Positions 43,450 to 51,411 of a stretch of 64,000 bases of DNA are shown here, one piece after another. A program made the translations under genes and the position numbers. Origin of the DNA: Streptomyces aquilus. GTDB taxonomy: Bacteria; Actinomycetota; Actinomycetes; Streptomycetales; Streptomycetaceae. The stretch covers positions 1,178,001 through 1,242,000 of the forward strand of contig NZ_CP034463.1 of the NCBI RefSeq assembly GCF_003955715.1. The letters are read 5' to 3'. The first letter of the stretch is position 1, and each line of letters begins with the position of its first letter. Under the pieces are notes generated by a model that ran no database searches, was not told the DNA's origin, and was given only the letters and a program-made list of their open reading frames with translations.

Positions 43450-44459
43450 CCCCGGCCCTCACACAAATCGTCGAGGTGCCTCAAGTCCTCGACCGCTGCC
43501 GTGGGTTGGTGCGCCCCGCGCTACGGGCGGCCGTGGATCGGCTGCACCCGTGGGTGGGTGAGATGGCCGCCTACTCCTTCGGCTGGTGCGAGGTCGGCGG
43601 CGCGTCAGCGGCCGCGTCCGGCGGCAAGGGCGTACGGCAGGCGCTGGCGGTGCTCGGCGCCGAGGCGGTCGGGGCGCCCGCCCGGGCCGGGGTGCCGGCC
43701 GCGGTGGCGGTGGAGCTGCTGCACACCTTCTCGCTGGTGCACGACGACATCATGGACGGCGACACGGCCCGGCGGGGCCGCGCCACCGCCTGGAAGGCGT
43801 ACGGCACCGGTCCCGCGGTCCTCGCGGGCGACGCGCTGTTCGCCCTGGCGGTCGAGACCCTCGCGGACACCGGTCACGGGCCCGCCGCCGTCCGGCTGAC
43901 GGCCCGGGCGCTCGGCGACCTGGTGCGCGGGCAGGCCGACGACCTGCTGTTCGCCGAGCGGCCCTGGGCCGGTCCGGGGCGGGTCCGGCCGGCCGAGTAC
44001 CGGGCGATGGCCGAGCACAAGACGGGTGCGCTGCTGGGCTGTGCGCTGGGGCTGGGTGCCCTGCTGGGCGGTGCCCCGGCGGCCGCGGTCGACGCGCTCG
44101 ACCGGGCCGGGCGGCACGTCGGGATCGCCTTCCAGGTCGTCGACGACGTGCTGGGCATCTGGGGCGACCCAGCCGTCACCGGCAAGCCCGTGCATGCCGA
44201 TCTCCGGGAACGGAAGAAGACGTACCCGGTGCTGGTCGCCCTCGACGCCCCGGGCCTCGCGCAGCTCCTGGAAACCGGCGACCGCCCCGCCGAGGCGGCC
44301 GCCCTGATCGAGGAGGCGGGCGGCCGGACGGCGGCCGTCACCGAGGCACGCCGGCATCTCGACGCCGCTCAGGCCTCGCTCGACGAGGTGCCGCTGGAGA
44401 CGGCCGCGCTGCACGAGCTGCGGCGCCTGCTGGACTTCCTGGTCCGGCGCGACCTCTGA
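43446..44459 (+). CDS. Polyprenyl/geranylgeranyl diphosphate synthase
   Basis: The product is 337 residues with both aspartate-rich motifs of trans-prenyltransferases: LVHDDIMDGDTARRG (first, DDxxD) and FQVVDDVLGIWGD (second, DDxxxxxxD). GVRQALAVLGAEAV matches the N-terminal part of the IPP site, and HKTGALLGCALGLGALL is the KT motif. The residues FS ahead of the first motif fit medium chain lengths (C15-C20), but product length cannot be fixed by eye. No terpene cyclase, phytoene synthase or UbiA gene lies within reach, so the product may serve lipids or quinones. Start GTG is coupled to the TPR gene. Confidence 0.92.
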   Translation: MTPALTQIVEVPQVLDRCRGLVRPALRAAVDRLHPWVGEMAAYSFGWCEVGGASAAASGGKGVRQALAVLGAEAVGAPARAGVPAAVAVELLHTFSLVHDDIMDGDTARRGRATAWKAYGTGPAVLAGDALFALAVETLADTGHGPAAVRLTARALGDLVRGQADDLLFAERPWAGPGRVRPAEYRAMAEHKTGALLGCALGLGALLGGAPAAAVDALDRAGRHVGIAFQVVDDVLGIWGDPAVTGKPVHADLRERKKTYPVLVALDAPGLAQLLETGDRPAEAAALIEEAGGRTAAVTEARRHLDAAQASLDEVPLETAALHELRRLLDFLVRRDL

Positions 44460-44480
44460 GGCGGCCGTCCCGGAACCCGG

Positions 44481-44535
44481 TTGACCGCCGCCGCGCGCCG
44501 CGTCAGGGTCGAAGCGGTACGGGAGGTCCGTACCG
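44481..44535 (+). promoter_or_regulatory. Promoter with 5'-terminal hairpin for the dehydratase gene
   Basis: TTGACC (44481-44486), 17 bp and CAGGGT (44504-44509) form a good vegetative-type promoter. The expected start near 44516 coincides with an 8-bp inverted repeat CGGTACGG (44515-44522)/CCGTACCG (44528-44535) with loop GAGGT. The mRNA would therefore begin with a hairpin, which may stabilise it or hide the nearby ribosome site. It may instead be an operator at the start site. Confidence 0.5.
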
Positions 44536-44550
44536 GGAAGGGTGACTGCC

Positions 44551-45510
44551 TTGATCGGGATCTCCGAGATCGAAGCCGCGGCCGAGCGGATCGCCGGACA
44601 CATCGTCCGCACCCCCACCGTGCCGAGCCCCGGCCTGTCCGCGCTGCTCGGCGTTCCGGTCACCGCCAAGCTCGAACTGCTCCAGCGCACCGGCTCGTTC
44701 AAGGCGCGCGGCGCGACGGCGAAGCTGCTCTCGCTGAGCGCCGCCGAGCGGGCCGCCGGTGTGGTCGCGGTCAGCGGCGGCAACCACGGCATCGCGCTCG
44801 CGATGACGGCCGCGGACCTCCATGTGAAGGCCACGGTGGTCATGCCGCGCTCGGCGCCCGCCCGTGCCGTGGAGATCGCCGAGGCGGCCGGTGCCGCGGT
44901 GCGGCTGACCGAGGACATGGACGGCGCGTTCTCGCTCGTGACCCGGCTGCGCGACGAGGGGCTGACGCTGGTCCACCCCTTCGACGACCCCCAGGTCGTC
45001 GCCGGGCAGGGCACCGTGGGCCTGGAGTTCGCGGAGGACGCCGGGGAGCTCACGGACGTCCTCGTCAGCATCGGGGGCGGCGGGCTGATCGCGGGGGTCG
45101 CGGCGGCGCTGCGCGCCCGGCGTCCGGGGGTGCGGATCTGGGGTGTGGAGACCGAGGGCGCCACGGCCATGTCCGAGGCGCTGACGGCGGGCGGGCCGGT
45201 GCCGGTCGCGCTGTCGTCGATCGTGTCCACGCTCAGCGCCCCCGCCGTGTCGCAGCTGACGTACGACCATGTGTCGGCCCTGGTCGACGAGGTGCTCGTG
45301 GTCACCGACCGGGAGGCCGTGCAAGGCTCGCTCCAGCTCGCCGACCACGCCAAGCTGTGGACCGAGCCCGCCGCGGGCTGTCTGCTGCCCGCGGCGCGGC
45401 ACGTGCTGGAGCGGGTCGGGGACGGAGCCCGGCTGGGACTGGTCGTCTGCGGCGGCAACGCGACCACCGGGGACGTCATGGCCTGGGCGGGACGATTCGG
45501 CCTTCTCTGA
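44551..45510 (+). CDS. Threonine/serine dehydratase-like PLP enzyme (fold II)
   Basis: The product is 319 residues. TGSFKARGATAKLL has the PLP-binding lysine, SGGNHGIALAMTAAD the phosphate/asparagine loop, and VSIGGGGLIAGVAAAL the glycine-rich PLP phosphate site; VVCGGNAT is close to the end. There is no ACT regulatory domain, as in catabolic threonine dehydratases, serine racemases and hydroxyectoine-linked relatives. It would deaminate threonine or serine, or act on a hydroxyamino acid. TTG at 44551 is preferred, since GGGAAGG is 9 nt upstream; GTG at 44542 is too close to that site. Confidence 0.85.
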   Translation: MIGISEIEAAAERIAGHIVRTPTVPSPGLSALLGVPVTAKLELLQRTGSFKARGATAKLLSLSAAERAAGVVAVSGGNHGIALAMTAADLHVKATVVMPRSAPARAVEIAEAAGAAVRLTEDMDGAFSLVTRLRDEGLTLVHPFDDPQVVAGQGTVGLEFAEDAGELTDVLVSIGGGGLIAGVAAALRARRPGVRIWGVETEGATAMSEALTAGGPVPVALSSIVSTLSAPAVSQLTYDHVSALVDEVLVVTDREAVQGSLQLADHAKLWTEPAAGCLLPAARHVLERVGDGARLGLVVCGGNATTGDVMAWAGRFGLL

Positions 45511-45657
45511 CCCTGCGGCACTCACCCCTGACCGATCGTCAGTTCCGGCTCGGTGACTGCATGTCAGGAAAGCAGTTGCCGTCCGGCTGAACGCACCCGG
45601 TCGCGCCCTTCGTACCAGTGGGAAAGGTGAGAGCCCGGGGTTCAGCGAGGGATGAGC

Positions 45658-47256
45658 ATGGTCGAGGCGCACGTCTCCACACAAGAGCTGGTCGCCGGAC
45701 GGTACCGGCTCCTGGAGGTCCTCCACCGCGAGACCAACCGTGTCTGCTGGACCGGCGAGGACGTCGAGGCCGGCCGCCCCTGTCTCCTCACCCAGATAGG
45801 GCTGCCGCCCGACCCCGACGGGGAGGGCGCGCGGCGGGCCGTCGCCCGGGTGGTCCGGATGTCCGAGACCATGGGCCGGCTCTGCCCGGGCCGGGTCGCC
45901 GCGGTGGTCGACGCCGTAGAGGAGTACGGCACCCTGTGGACCGTCACCGAATGGATCGACGGCACCCCGCTGGGCGAACTCCTGGAACGCCAGGGCACGT
46001 TCGACTACGCGCGCGCCGCCGGCATCGGTCTGGAGCTGCTCGACGTGCTGGAGGCCGGGCACAACGAGGGCATCACCCACGGCGAGCTCAGTCCCGGCCA
46101 GGTGTTCGTGCGGGACGACGGCCCCCTCGTCGTCACGGGCTTCGGGCTGGCCGGGGCGACCCTCGCCCCCCGGGTCAGCGCACCCTCGTACGCCTCCCCG
46201 GAGCAGGCCCGTGACGAGCGGATCGGTCCGGCCGCGGACCTGTGGGCGCTCGGCGCGATGCTCTACACGATGGTCGAGGGCCGGCCGCCGTTCCTGGACC
46301 GGGACAGCCCGTCGACGACGCTGAAGGGCGTGGACCGGCTGCCGCTGCGCAGCCCGGTGCGGGCCGGACCGCTCACCCCGACCGTGCAGGGGCTGCTCCG
46401 CAAGAACTCCCGGGAACGGCTCAGCCGTCAGCCGGCCCGCGAGGCCCTCGCCCGCGTCGTGAGCGAGGATCCGGCCGCAGCGTCGGCCGAGGCCCCCGCC
46501 TCCCGGCTGCGCCGCCTCTACGCCGCCGGACCGGGCCGGAACCGGCGCACGATGGCCGCCGGCACGGTGCTGGCCGTCGTCACCGTCACCGCCGCGGTCC
46601 TCGCCGCGACCGGTCACCTCCCCACGGACTCCGACAACTCCGCGGCGGATGCCCCACCGGTCAGACCGACGGCCTCGGCCCCCGGCGGACCGCCGGCCCA
46701 GCCGTCACCGCAGCCGACCCCCACCCCGACGGCGACTCCCACGCCATCGCCCAGCTCCACCGTCGAGACGACCAGCGCGACTCCTTCCCCGACCCCCGAG
46801 TTCCAGCACTACACCGCGCCGCAGGGCTTCTCCGTCTCGCTCCCCCGGGGCTGGAAGGTGCTCAGCACGAAGACACAGGAGGACCTGGCCTACCGGGTCA
46901 TCCTCGGCGCCGAGGGCGACCCCCGCACGCTTGCCGTCACCTACAGCACGCGCGTCGGCGACGACCCGGTCGCCGTCTGGCGGGACGACGTCGAGCCGTC
47001 ACTCAAGCAGTACGGCGACTACCAGCGCGTCGGGAACATCCGGGCGACCACGTACCAGGGCCGCGAGGCCGCCGACATGGAGTGGCTCGCCACCGTCGAC
47101 GGCACCCGCGTGCAGACCCTGGGCCGGGGCTTCCTCATCGGCGGCGGCCGCGGCTACTCGCTGCGTTGGACGACCCCGGCGGCCGACTGGGACGACGCCG
47201 CCAACCAGAAGGCCCTGGAGACGATCCTGCGGACCTTCAGAGTGCCGTCAGACTGA
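45658..47256 (+). CDS. Membrane-bound Ser/Thr pseudokinase with extracytoplasmic C-terminal domain
   Basis: The product is 532 residues. The N-terminal Hanks-type kinase fold (about 12-270) is recognisable from GRYRLLEVL, YASPEQARDERIGPAADLWALGAMLYTM and GRPPFL, but catalytic residues are lost. The VAxK lysine region reads CLLTQIGL, HRDLKxxN is HGELSPGQV (H at 141) and DFG is GFG. A membrane helix (297-317), a Pro/Thr/Ser linker (about 320-378) and a beta-rich outer domain (YTAPQGFSVSLPRGWKV onward, 382-532) follow. It should bind rather than phosphorylate partners and relay an envelope signal. The ATG at 45658 is chosen for its spacing from GAGG. Its end overlaps the convergent hydrolase by 9 bp. 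Confidence 0.87.
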   Translation: MVEAHVSTQELVAGRYRLLEVLHRETNRVCWTGEDVEAGRPCLLTQIGLPPDPDGEGARRAVARVVRMSETMGRLCPGRVAAVVDAVEEYGTLWTVTEWIDGTPLGELLERQGTFDYARAAGIGLELLDVLEAGHNEGITHGELSPGQVFVRDDGPLVVTGFGLAGATLAPRVSAPSYASPEQARDERIGPAADLWALGAMLYTMVEGRPPFLDRDSPSTTLKGVDRLPLRSPVRAGPLTPTVQGLLRKNSRERLSRQPAREALARVVSEDPAAASAEAPASRLRRLYAAGPGRNRRTMAAGTVLAVVTVTAAVLAATGHLPTDSDNSAADAPPVRPTASAPGGPPAQPSPQPTPTPTATPTPSPSSTVETTSATPSPTPEFQHYTAPQGFSVSLPRGWKVLSTKTQEDLAYRVILGAEGDPRTLAVTYSTRVGDDPVAVWRDDVEPSLKQYGDYQRVGNIRATTYQGREAADMEWLATVDGTRVQTLGRGFLIGGGRGYSLRWTTPAADWDDAANQKALETILRTFRVPSD

Positions 47257-48651
47257 GTCGCGGGGTGCGCGCATCGCCCCGATGCGGGAGCTGTGCAGGG
47301 GCCGCGTGCGCCACGTCGCGGTGAACGTCCGGTCCGTGAGCGAGCAGGTCACGTCGACGTGGTGCGGTGTCTCCAGCAGCGCCACGTCGAGCACGAGGGT
47401 GTCCTCGCCGGTCCGGCCTCCGCTCACCGCGGCCGGTACCGGGCCCTCGGTGACGGTCCAGCCGGCCTCACCGCATCCCAGCTCCAGCCGCTGCCCGTCC
47501 TCGACGAACGTCACCCGCCGGCCGTCCGCGGCGACCTCCACGGCCGTCAGCTTCGGAAGATCCGCGCAGCCGCCGTCGTACGGCGTGAACGTGACGGCGT
47601 CCTCCAACGGGACCGGCTTGCCCTCGGCCGGCGGCAGCGCGAGCCCGGCCATGCGCTCGGCCAGCGAGGCGTCCGCGTCCGGCGCCGTCCGCCCGAACGC
47701 CGGGAGCAGATGCCGCCAGACCAGGTCGAGGACCGCCTGCATCTGGTCGGTGGCCCCGGTGAACGCGATCACGGCGTCCTGCTCGGGCAGCACGAGGCAG
47801 TACTGCCCGTAGGCCCCGTCCCCGCGATAGCCGTGCTGGGACATCCAGAACTGGTAGCCGTAACCCCGCCGCCAGTCCGCCGACCACGTCTCGTCCCCGC
47901 TCGCGATGTGGGGCCGGGTCGCCTCCTCGACCCACCCCTCGGGCAGCACCCGCTCGCCCTCCCACACACCGTCCTGGAGGTAGAGCTGCCCGAGCCGGGC
48001 GAGCGCGTCGGTGGTGGCGTGCAGGCCGCTGAAACCGAGCTCGCGTCCGGTCCGGTCCCCCAGCCAGGCCACGTCGCCGATGCCGATCGGGTCGAAGAGG
48101 CGGGGGCGCAGATAGTCGGTGAGGGTCTGGCCCGTGAGCCGCTGGACGATCGCGGCGAGGGTGTAGGTGGTGGGCTGGTTGTAGGCGAAGACCGTGCCCG
48201 GGTCGCCGTCCGGCGGCAGCAGGAGGAAGCCGCGCACCGGCTCCTCGGGGTCCGCCGCCTGGGCCCGCTCGTGGGTCTCGGCCGCGTGCCCGCTGGCCAT
48301 CGTCGCGACATGCCGGACGAGCATCGCGCGGCTGCGCGGGTCGGTGATGTCGGCGTCGAACTCCGGGAAGTACGAGATCACCGGATCGTCGAGCCGAAGC
48401 AGCCCCTCGGCCACGGCGAAGGCGGCGGCCGTCGCCGTGAAGCTCTTGCTGAGCGAGTACAGCAGATGGGGGCGGTCGGCGGTGTACGGCGCCCACCAGC
48501 CGGAGGCGACGAGCTTGCCGTGGCGCAGCAGCATCAGGCTGTGCGGCTCGATGTCGGGGGAGGCTTCCAGGGTGTCGAGGAAGGCGTGGACGCCGGACGC
48601 GTCGACACCTTCGGCGGACGGGGTGCTCGTGGGCAGGGGGCGCACACTCAT
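47248..48651 (-). CDS. Serine hydrolase of the beta-lactamase fold (esterase/EstB-like)
   Basis: The product is 467 residues. HLLYSLSKSFTATAAAF contains the SxxK nucleophile motif. VFAYNQPTTYTLAAIVQRL is the YxN region and GYRGDGAYGQY is in the place of the KTG/HxG strand. A C-terminal beta-domain (about 345-467, ending TFTATWRTRPL) resembles the extra domains of class-C-like esterases. No signal peptide is seen, so it is probably cytoplasmic. GGAGG precedes the ATG at 48651 by 8 nt. It is convergent with the pseudokinase gene and divergent from the F420-type oxidoreductase. Confidence 0.88.
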   Translation of the reverse strand: MSVRPLPTSTPSAEGVDASGVHAFLDTLEASPDIEPHSLMLLRHGKLVASGWWAPYTADRPHLLYSLSKSFTATAAAFAVAEGLLRLDDPVISYFPEFDADITDPRSRAMLVRHVATMASGHAAETHERAQAADPEEPVRGFLLLPPDGDPGTVFAYNQPTTYTLAAIVQRLTGQTLTDYLRPRLFDPIGIGDVAWLGDRTGRELGFSGLHATTDALARLGQLYLQDGVWEGERVLPEGWVEEATRPHIASGDETWSADWRRGYGYQFWMSQHGYRGDGAYGQYCLVLPEQDAVIAFTGATDQMQAVLDLVWRHLLPAFGRTAPDADASLAERMAGLALPPAEGKPVPLEDAVTFTPYDGGCADLPKLTAVEVAADGRRVTFVEDGQRLELGCGEAGWTVTEGPVPAAVSGGRTGEDTLVLDVALLETPHHVDVTCSLTDRTFTATWRTRPLHSSRIGAMRAPRDSV

Positions 48652-48735
48652 GCGGGCATCCTCCCCCGGCGGCCCCGCCATGATCCAGATGCCGGTCGGC
48701 CGTTTTCGGTGGCCCAGCCAGGGGACTCGCAGCTT

Positions 48736-49710
48736 ATGGTGCAAATCGGATACACGATGATGACCGAGCAGGCCGGGCCCCGTGAGCTGGTCGACCATGT
48801 GGTGCGCGCCGAGGAGGTGGGGTTCGACTTCTCGGTGACCTCGGACCACTACTTTCCGTGGCTGCGCTCGCAGGGTCACTCGCCGTACGCGTGGAGTGTG
48901 CTCGGCGCCGCCGCGCAGGCCACCTCGCGCATTCCGCTGATGACCTATGTGACGTGTCCGACGTTCCGCTACCACCCGGCGGTCGTGGCCCAGAAGGCGG
49001 CGACGATGCAGTTGCTGTCGGAGGGCCGTTTCCGGCTGGGGCTCGGCTCCGGAGAGAATCTCAACGAGCATGTGGTGGGCGGCGGTTGGCCGTCCGTGGA
49101 CGTGCGGCACGAGATGCTGGAGGAGGCGGTCGAGATCATCCGGGCGCTCTTCGCGGGCGGCCATGTGAACCGGCGTGGCACGCACTTCGACGTGGAGTCG
49201 GCCCGGTTGTGGGACCTGCCGGACGAGCCGGTACCGATCGGCGTCGCCGTCTCCGGTGAGCAGTCCTGCGCGCTCGCGGGCCGGCTCGCCGACCTGGTGA
49301 TCGCGACGGAGCCGAAGGCAGGGCTGCTGGACTCATTCGACCGGCACGGCGGCGCGGGCAAGCCGCGCGTCGGCCAGCTGCCGGTCTGCTACGACCCCGA
49401 CCGGGACACGGCCGTACATCGGGCGCACGCGCAGTTCCGCTGGTTCGGCAGCGGCTGGAAGGTCAACTCCGAGCTGCCGCACCCCGACGCGTTCGAGTCG
49501 GCGACCCAGTTCGTGACGCCGGACGACGTCACCGCGTCGATCCCGTGCGGCGACGACCCGGACGACTTCGTCGAGGCCGTACGCCCTTACGCGGAAGCCG
49601 GTTTCACGGAGATCGCCCTCGTGCAGATCGGCGGCGAGTCGCAGCCGGCGTATCTGGACTGGGCGGAGAAGACCCTGCTCCCGGCACTGCGCGACGCCTT
49701 CGAGAACTAG
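48736..49710 (+). CDS. LLM-class F420-dependent oxidoreductase (G6PDH-like subgroup)
   Basis: The 324-residue TIM-barrel protein is of the luciferase-like class. MVQIGYTMMTEQAGPRELVDHVVRAEEVGFDFSVTSDHYFPW at the start and GRFRLGLGSGENLNEHVVG in the middle are typical of the glucose-6-phosphate-dehydrogenase-like F420 group. It would transfer hydride between deazaflavin F420 and an unknown substrate; true G6P specificity cannot be claimed. The chain ends YLDWAEKTLLPAL, again a family feature. No clear ribosome site precedes the ATG. Confidence 0.9.
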   Translation: MVQIGYTMMTEQAGPRELVDHVVRAEEVGFDFSVTSDHYFPWLRSQGHSPYAWSVLGAAAQATSRIPLMTYVTCPTFRYHPAVVAQKAATMQLLSEGRFRLGLGSGENLNEHVVGGGWPSVDVRHEMLEEAVEIIRALFAGGHVNRRGTHFDVESARLWDLPDEPVPIGVAVSGEQSCALAGRLADLVIATEPKAGLLDSFDRHGGAGKPRVGQLPVCYDPDRDTAVHRAHAQFRWFGSGWKVNSELPHPDAFESATQFVTPDDVTASIPCGDDPDDFVEAVRPYAEAGFTEIALVQIGGESQPAYLDWAEKTLLPALRDAFEN

Positions 49711-49761
49711 ACACACAGGGTCTGCCAAAGCATCGCCAATGGGTCGATATAGGCTGCCGGT

Positions 49762-49775
49762 CTGCACGTGTGCAG
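49762..49775. promoter_or_regulatory. Inverted repeat upstream of the unknown HTH gene
   Basis: CTGCAC-GT-GTGCAG is a perfect 6-bp inverted repeat with a two-base centre. It lies 31 bp before the start of the unknown gene at 49807 and 14 bp after a possible -10 TATAGG. The position near the expected transcription start suits an operator, perhaps for the gene's own product. Confidence 0.4.
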
Positions 49776-49806
49776 TCCCGTCAGCCCCTGCTCAGGAGAG
49801 ACACCT

Positions 49807-50850
49807 GTGACCCTAGCGATCGATCCGTCCGAGGCGTCGGCCGAGACGTCCCCCGCGCCGCTGTCCGACCTCGTGGCGCGGGACGCCCGCGAGTTCGGCG
49901 TCTACGCGCGGACCGGCGGATGGGCCTTCGGCCTGATGGTGGCGCGCAGCGTCCGGCCCGGCGGGCAGGGCGCGGACGAGACGCCGAAGGTGTCGGCGAA
50001 GGAGTTCGCCGAACTCGCCGGCTGCTCGCCCGACCGCGTCATGCGCTACTACAAGGCATGGGACCGGGCCGCCGACGACGGCATCGTCCCGCACTTCGAG
50101 GCGCTCACGCCGGGCCAGGAGGTGGAGCTCCCGGACGCCGACGTGTGGCTGAGCTACTACGTCTCCCGCAACAGCGCCACGTCCGAGCGCGGCACCGCCA
50201 TCGCCGAGGCCGCCGAGGCGGAGGGCATCCGGCCGACGAAGGCGTTGGAGGTCGCCGAGAACCCGACCGCGCTGCGGGCCGCGATCCTCGCCGACCCCTC
50301 CACCGCCCGCGCCGCCCGCCAGGCACTGCTGGACCGGGTGCGCGAGGACCCGGAGCTCCAGTCGGAGCTGGCCCGGGACGTCGTGCGCACCGACGACCTG
50401 AAGAAGGCCGTCGCGACCGAGAGCCGGGCCGCCGACCGGATCGGCTACGTCCGCCAGATCGCCGAGTCCGGCCAGATCAAGACCCCGGCCGGCCAGACCG
50501 TCGACGCGCCCGCCGACCTCCGCCAGGAGGCCGAGCGCCATCTCTCGCTCCTGGACGAGCTGGAGGACGACGAGGACACCGGCGAGTGGGCCACCGAGGC
50601 CTACGACACCATGAAGACCCTCGTCGTCGAGGCCGTGGAGGCCGACCCCGAACTCCGCGTCCAGGAACGGCGGACGAAGTTCTACAGCAGCCTTCAGAAG
50701 GCGACGAAGGTCTTCGAGGAGCTGACCTTCGACGACGCGCAGGACTTCTACGAGGACGACATGGTCCAGCAGCTGGAGGAATTGCAGCAGGCCATCGGCG
50801 CCTGCATCACCGCGTTGCGCGGAGCCCGCGGGAATCACTCTCCGGAGTGA
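49807..50850 (+). CDS. Unknown conserved-type protein with N-terminal helix-turn-helix and acidic C-terminus
   Basis: The product is 347 residues. Residues 60-85 (VSAKEFAELAGCSPDRVMRYYKAWDRAADDG) look like a helix-turn-helix. Residues 100-210 are helical with repeated acidic/alanine-rich stretches (GTAIAEAAEAEGIRPTKALEVAENP), and the C-terminus is strongly acidic (LDELEDDEDTGEW, FDDAQDFYEDDMVQQLEELQQ). I do not recognise a named family; the HTH-plus-helical plan recalls ParB-like or plasmid-type regulators only loosely. The GTG start has AGGAGA 8 nt upstream. The next gene is SsgA-like, 62 bp on, same direction, so a developmental role is possible but unproven. Confidence 0.75.
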   Translation: MTLAIDPSEASAETSPAPLSDLVARDAREFGVYARTGGWAFGLMVARSVRPGGQGADETPKVSAKEFAELAGCSPDRVMRYYKAWDRAADDGIVPHFEALTPGQEVELPDADVWLSYYVSRNSATSERGTAIAEAAEAEGIRPTKALEVAENPTALRAAILADPSTARAARQALLDRVREDPELQSELARDVVRTDDLKKAVATESRAADRIGYVRQIAESGQIKTPAGQTVDAPADLRQEAERHLSLLDELEDDEDTGEWATEAYDTMKTLVVEAVEADPELRVQERRTKFYSSLQKATKVFEELTFDDAQDFYEDDMVQQLEELQQAIGACITALRGARGNHSPE

Positions 50851-50912
50851 GCATCTTGTGCGCGACGGGGGTACTAGAGGGGGCCAAGTCCGTTCTCCCC
50901 GGAGGCCCTCAG

Positions 50913-51347
50913 GTGAACCCCCTCGTGCACAAGTCCCTGGTCGTGCAGCTCCAGGCCGGCGTCACGCACCGCTTCCCGGTGCTCGCCCACCTGTCGTACG
51001 AGGCCTCCGACCCGTTCGCCGTCACGGCCGTGTTCAGCCATGACGGCCGGGTGCTGGCCCGCTGGCGGCTCGACCGCGACATGCTCGCCGAGGGGCTGGT
51101 CAAGCCCGTCGGGCTGGGAGACGTGCGCATGCGCCCCGTGTCCACGGGCATGGGGCACGAGCTGCGCATCGAGTTCCTCGGTGACCCCCACCCCGACGGC
51201 GGGCGGCATCACGCCGTGGTCTTCGCCTGGGCCCCGGCGGTGACCACGTTCCTGCGCAGAACCCGGGAACTGGTCCCGCCGGGCAGCGAGCGGAGCGGGG
51301 TCGACGAGTTCCTCGCCGAGCTCTTCGCACAGGACCGGGCTGAGTAA
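50913..51347 (+). CDS. SsgA-like sporulation and cell-division protein (SALP)
   Basis: The 144-residue protein matches the SsgA/SsgB family. LVVQLQAGVTHRFPVLAHLSYEASDPFAVTAVFSHDGRVLARWRLDRDMLAEGL is the conserved N-terminal half, GDVRMRPV follows, and FLRRTRELVPPGSE closes the whirly-like fold. SALPs occur only in morphologically complex actinomycetes and guide FtsZ placement, septum formation and spore-wall maturation. Which paralogue it is cannot be decided. The GTG start at 50913 has GGAGG with 8 nt spacing. Confidence 0.94.
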   Translation: MNPLVHKSLVVQLQAGVTHRFPVLAHLSYEASDPFAVTAVFSHDGRVLARWRLDRDMLAEGLVKPVGLGDVRMRPVSTGMGHELRIEFLGDPHPDGGRHHAVVFAWAPAVTTFLRRTRELVPPGSERSGVDEFLAELFAQDRAE

Positions 51348-51411
51348 CCGTACTCATGCCGGGCGGGCGCGGTCCCAGCACGATGGGGCTCCGACGAAAA
51401 GGAGCCTGAAC

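Noticed and set aside
43446..45510. Terpene biosynthetic gene cluster
   Set aside because: A polyprenyl synthase is present, but no cyclase, phytoene synthase, UbiA or tailoring oxygenase lies beside it.
48736..49710. Naming the F420-type enzyme glucose-6-phosphate dehydrogenase (fgd)
   Set aside because: The subgroup includes many enzymes of other specificity and no sugar-phosphate context is present, so only the class is stated.
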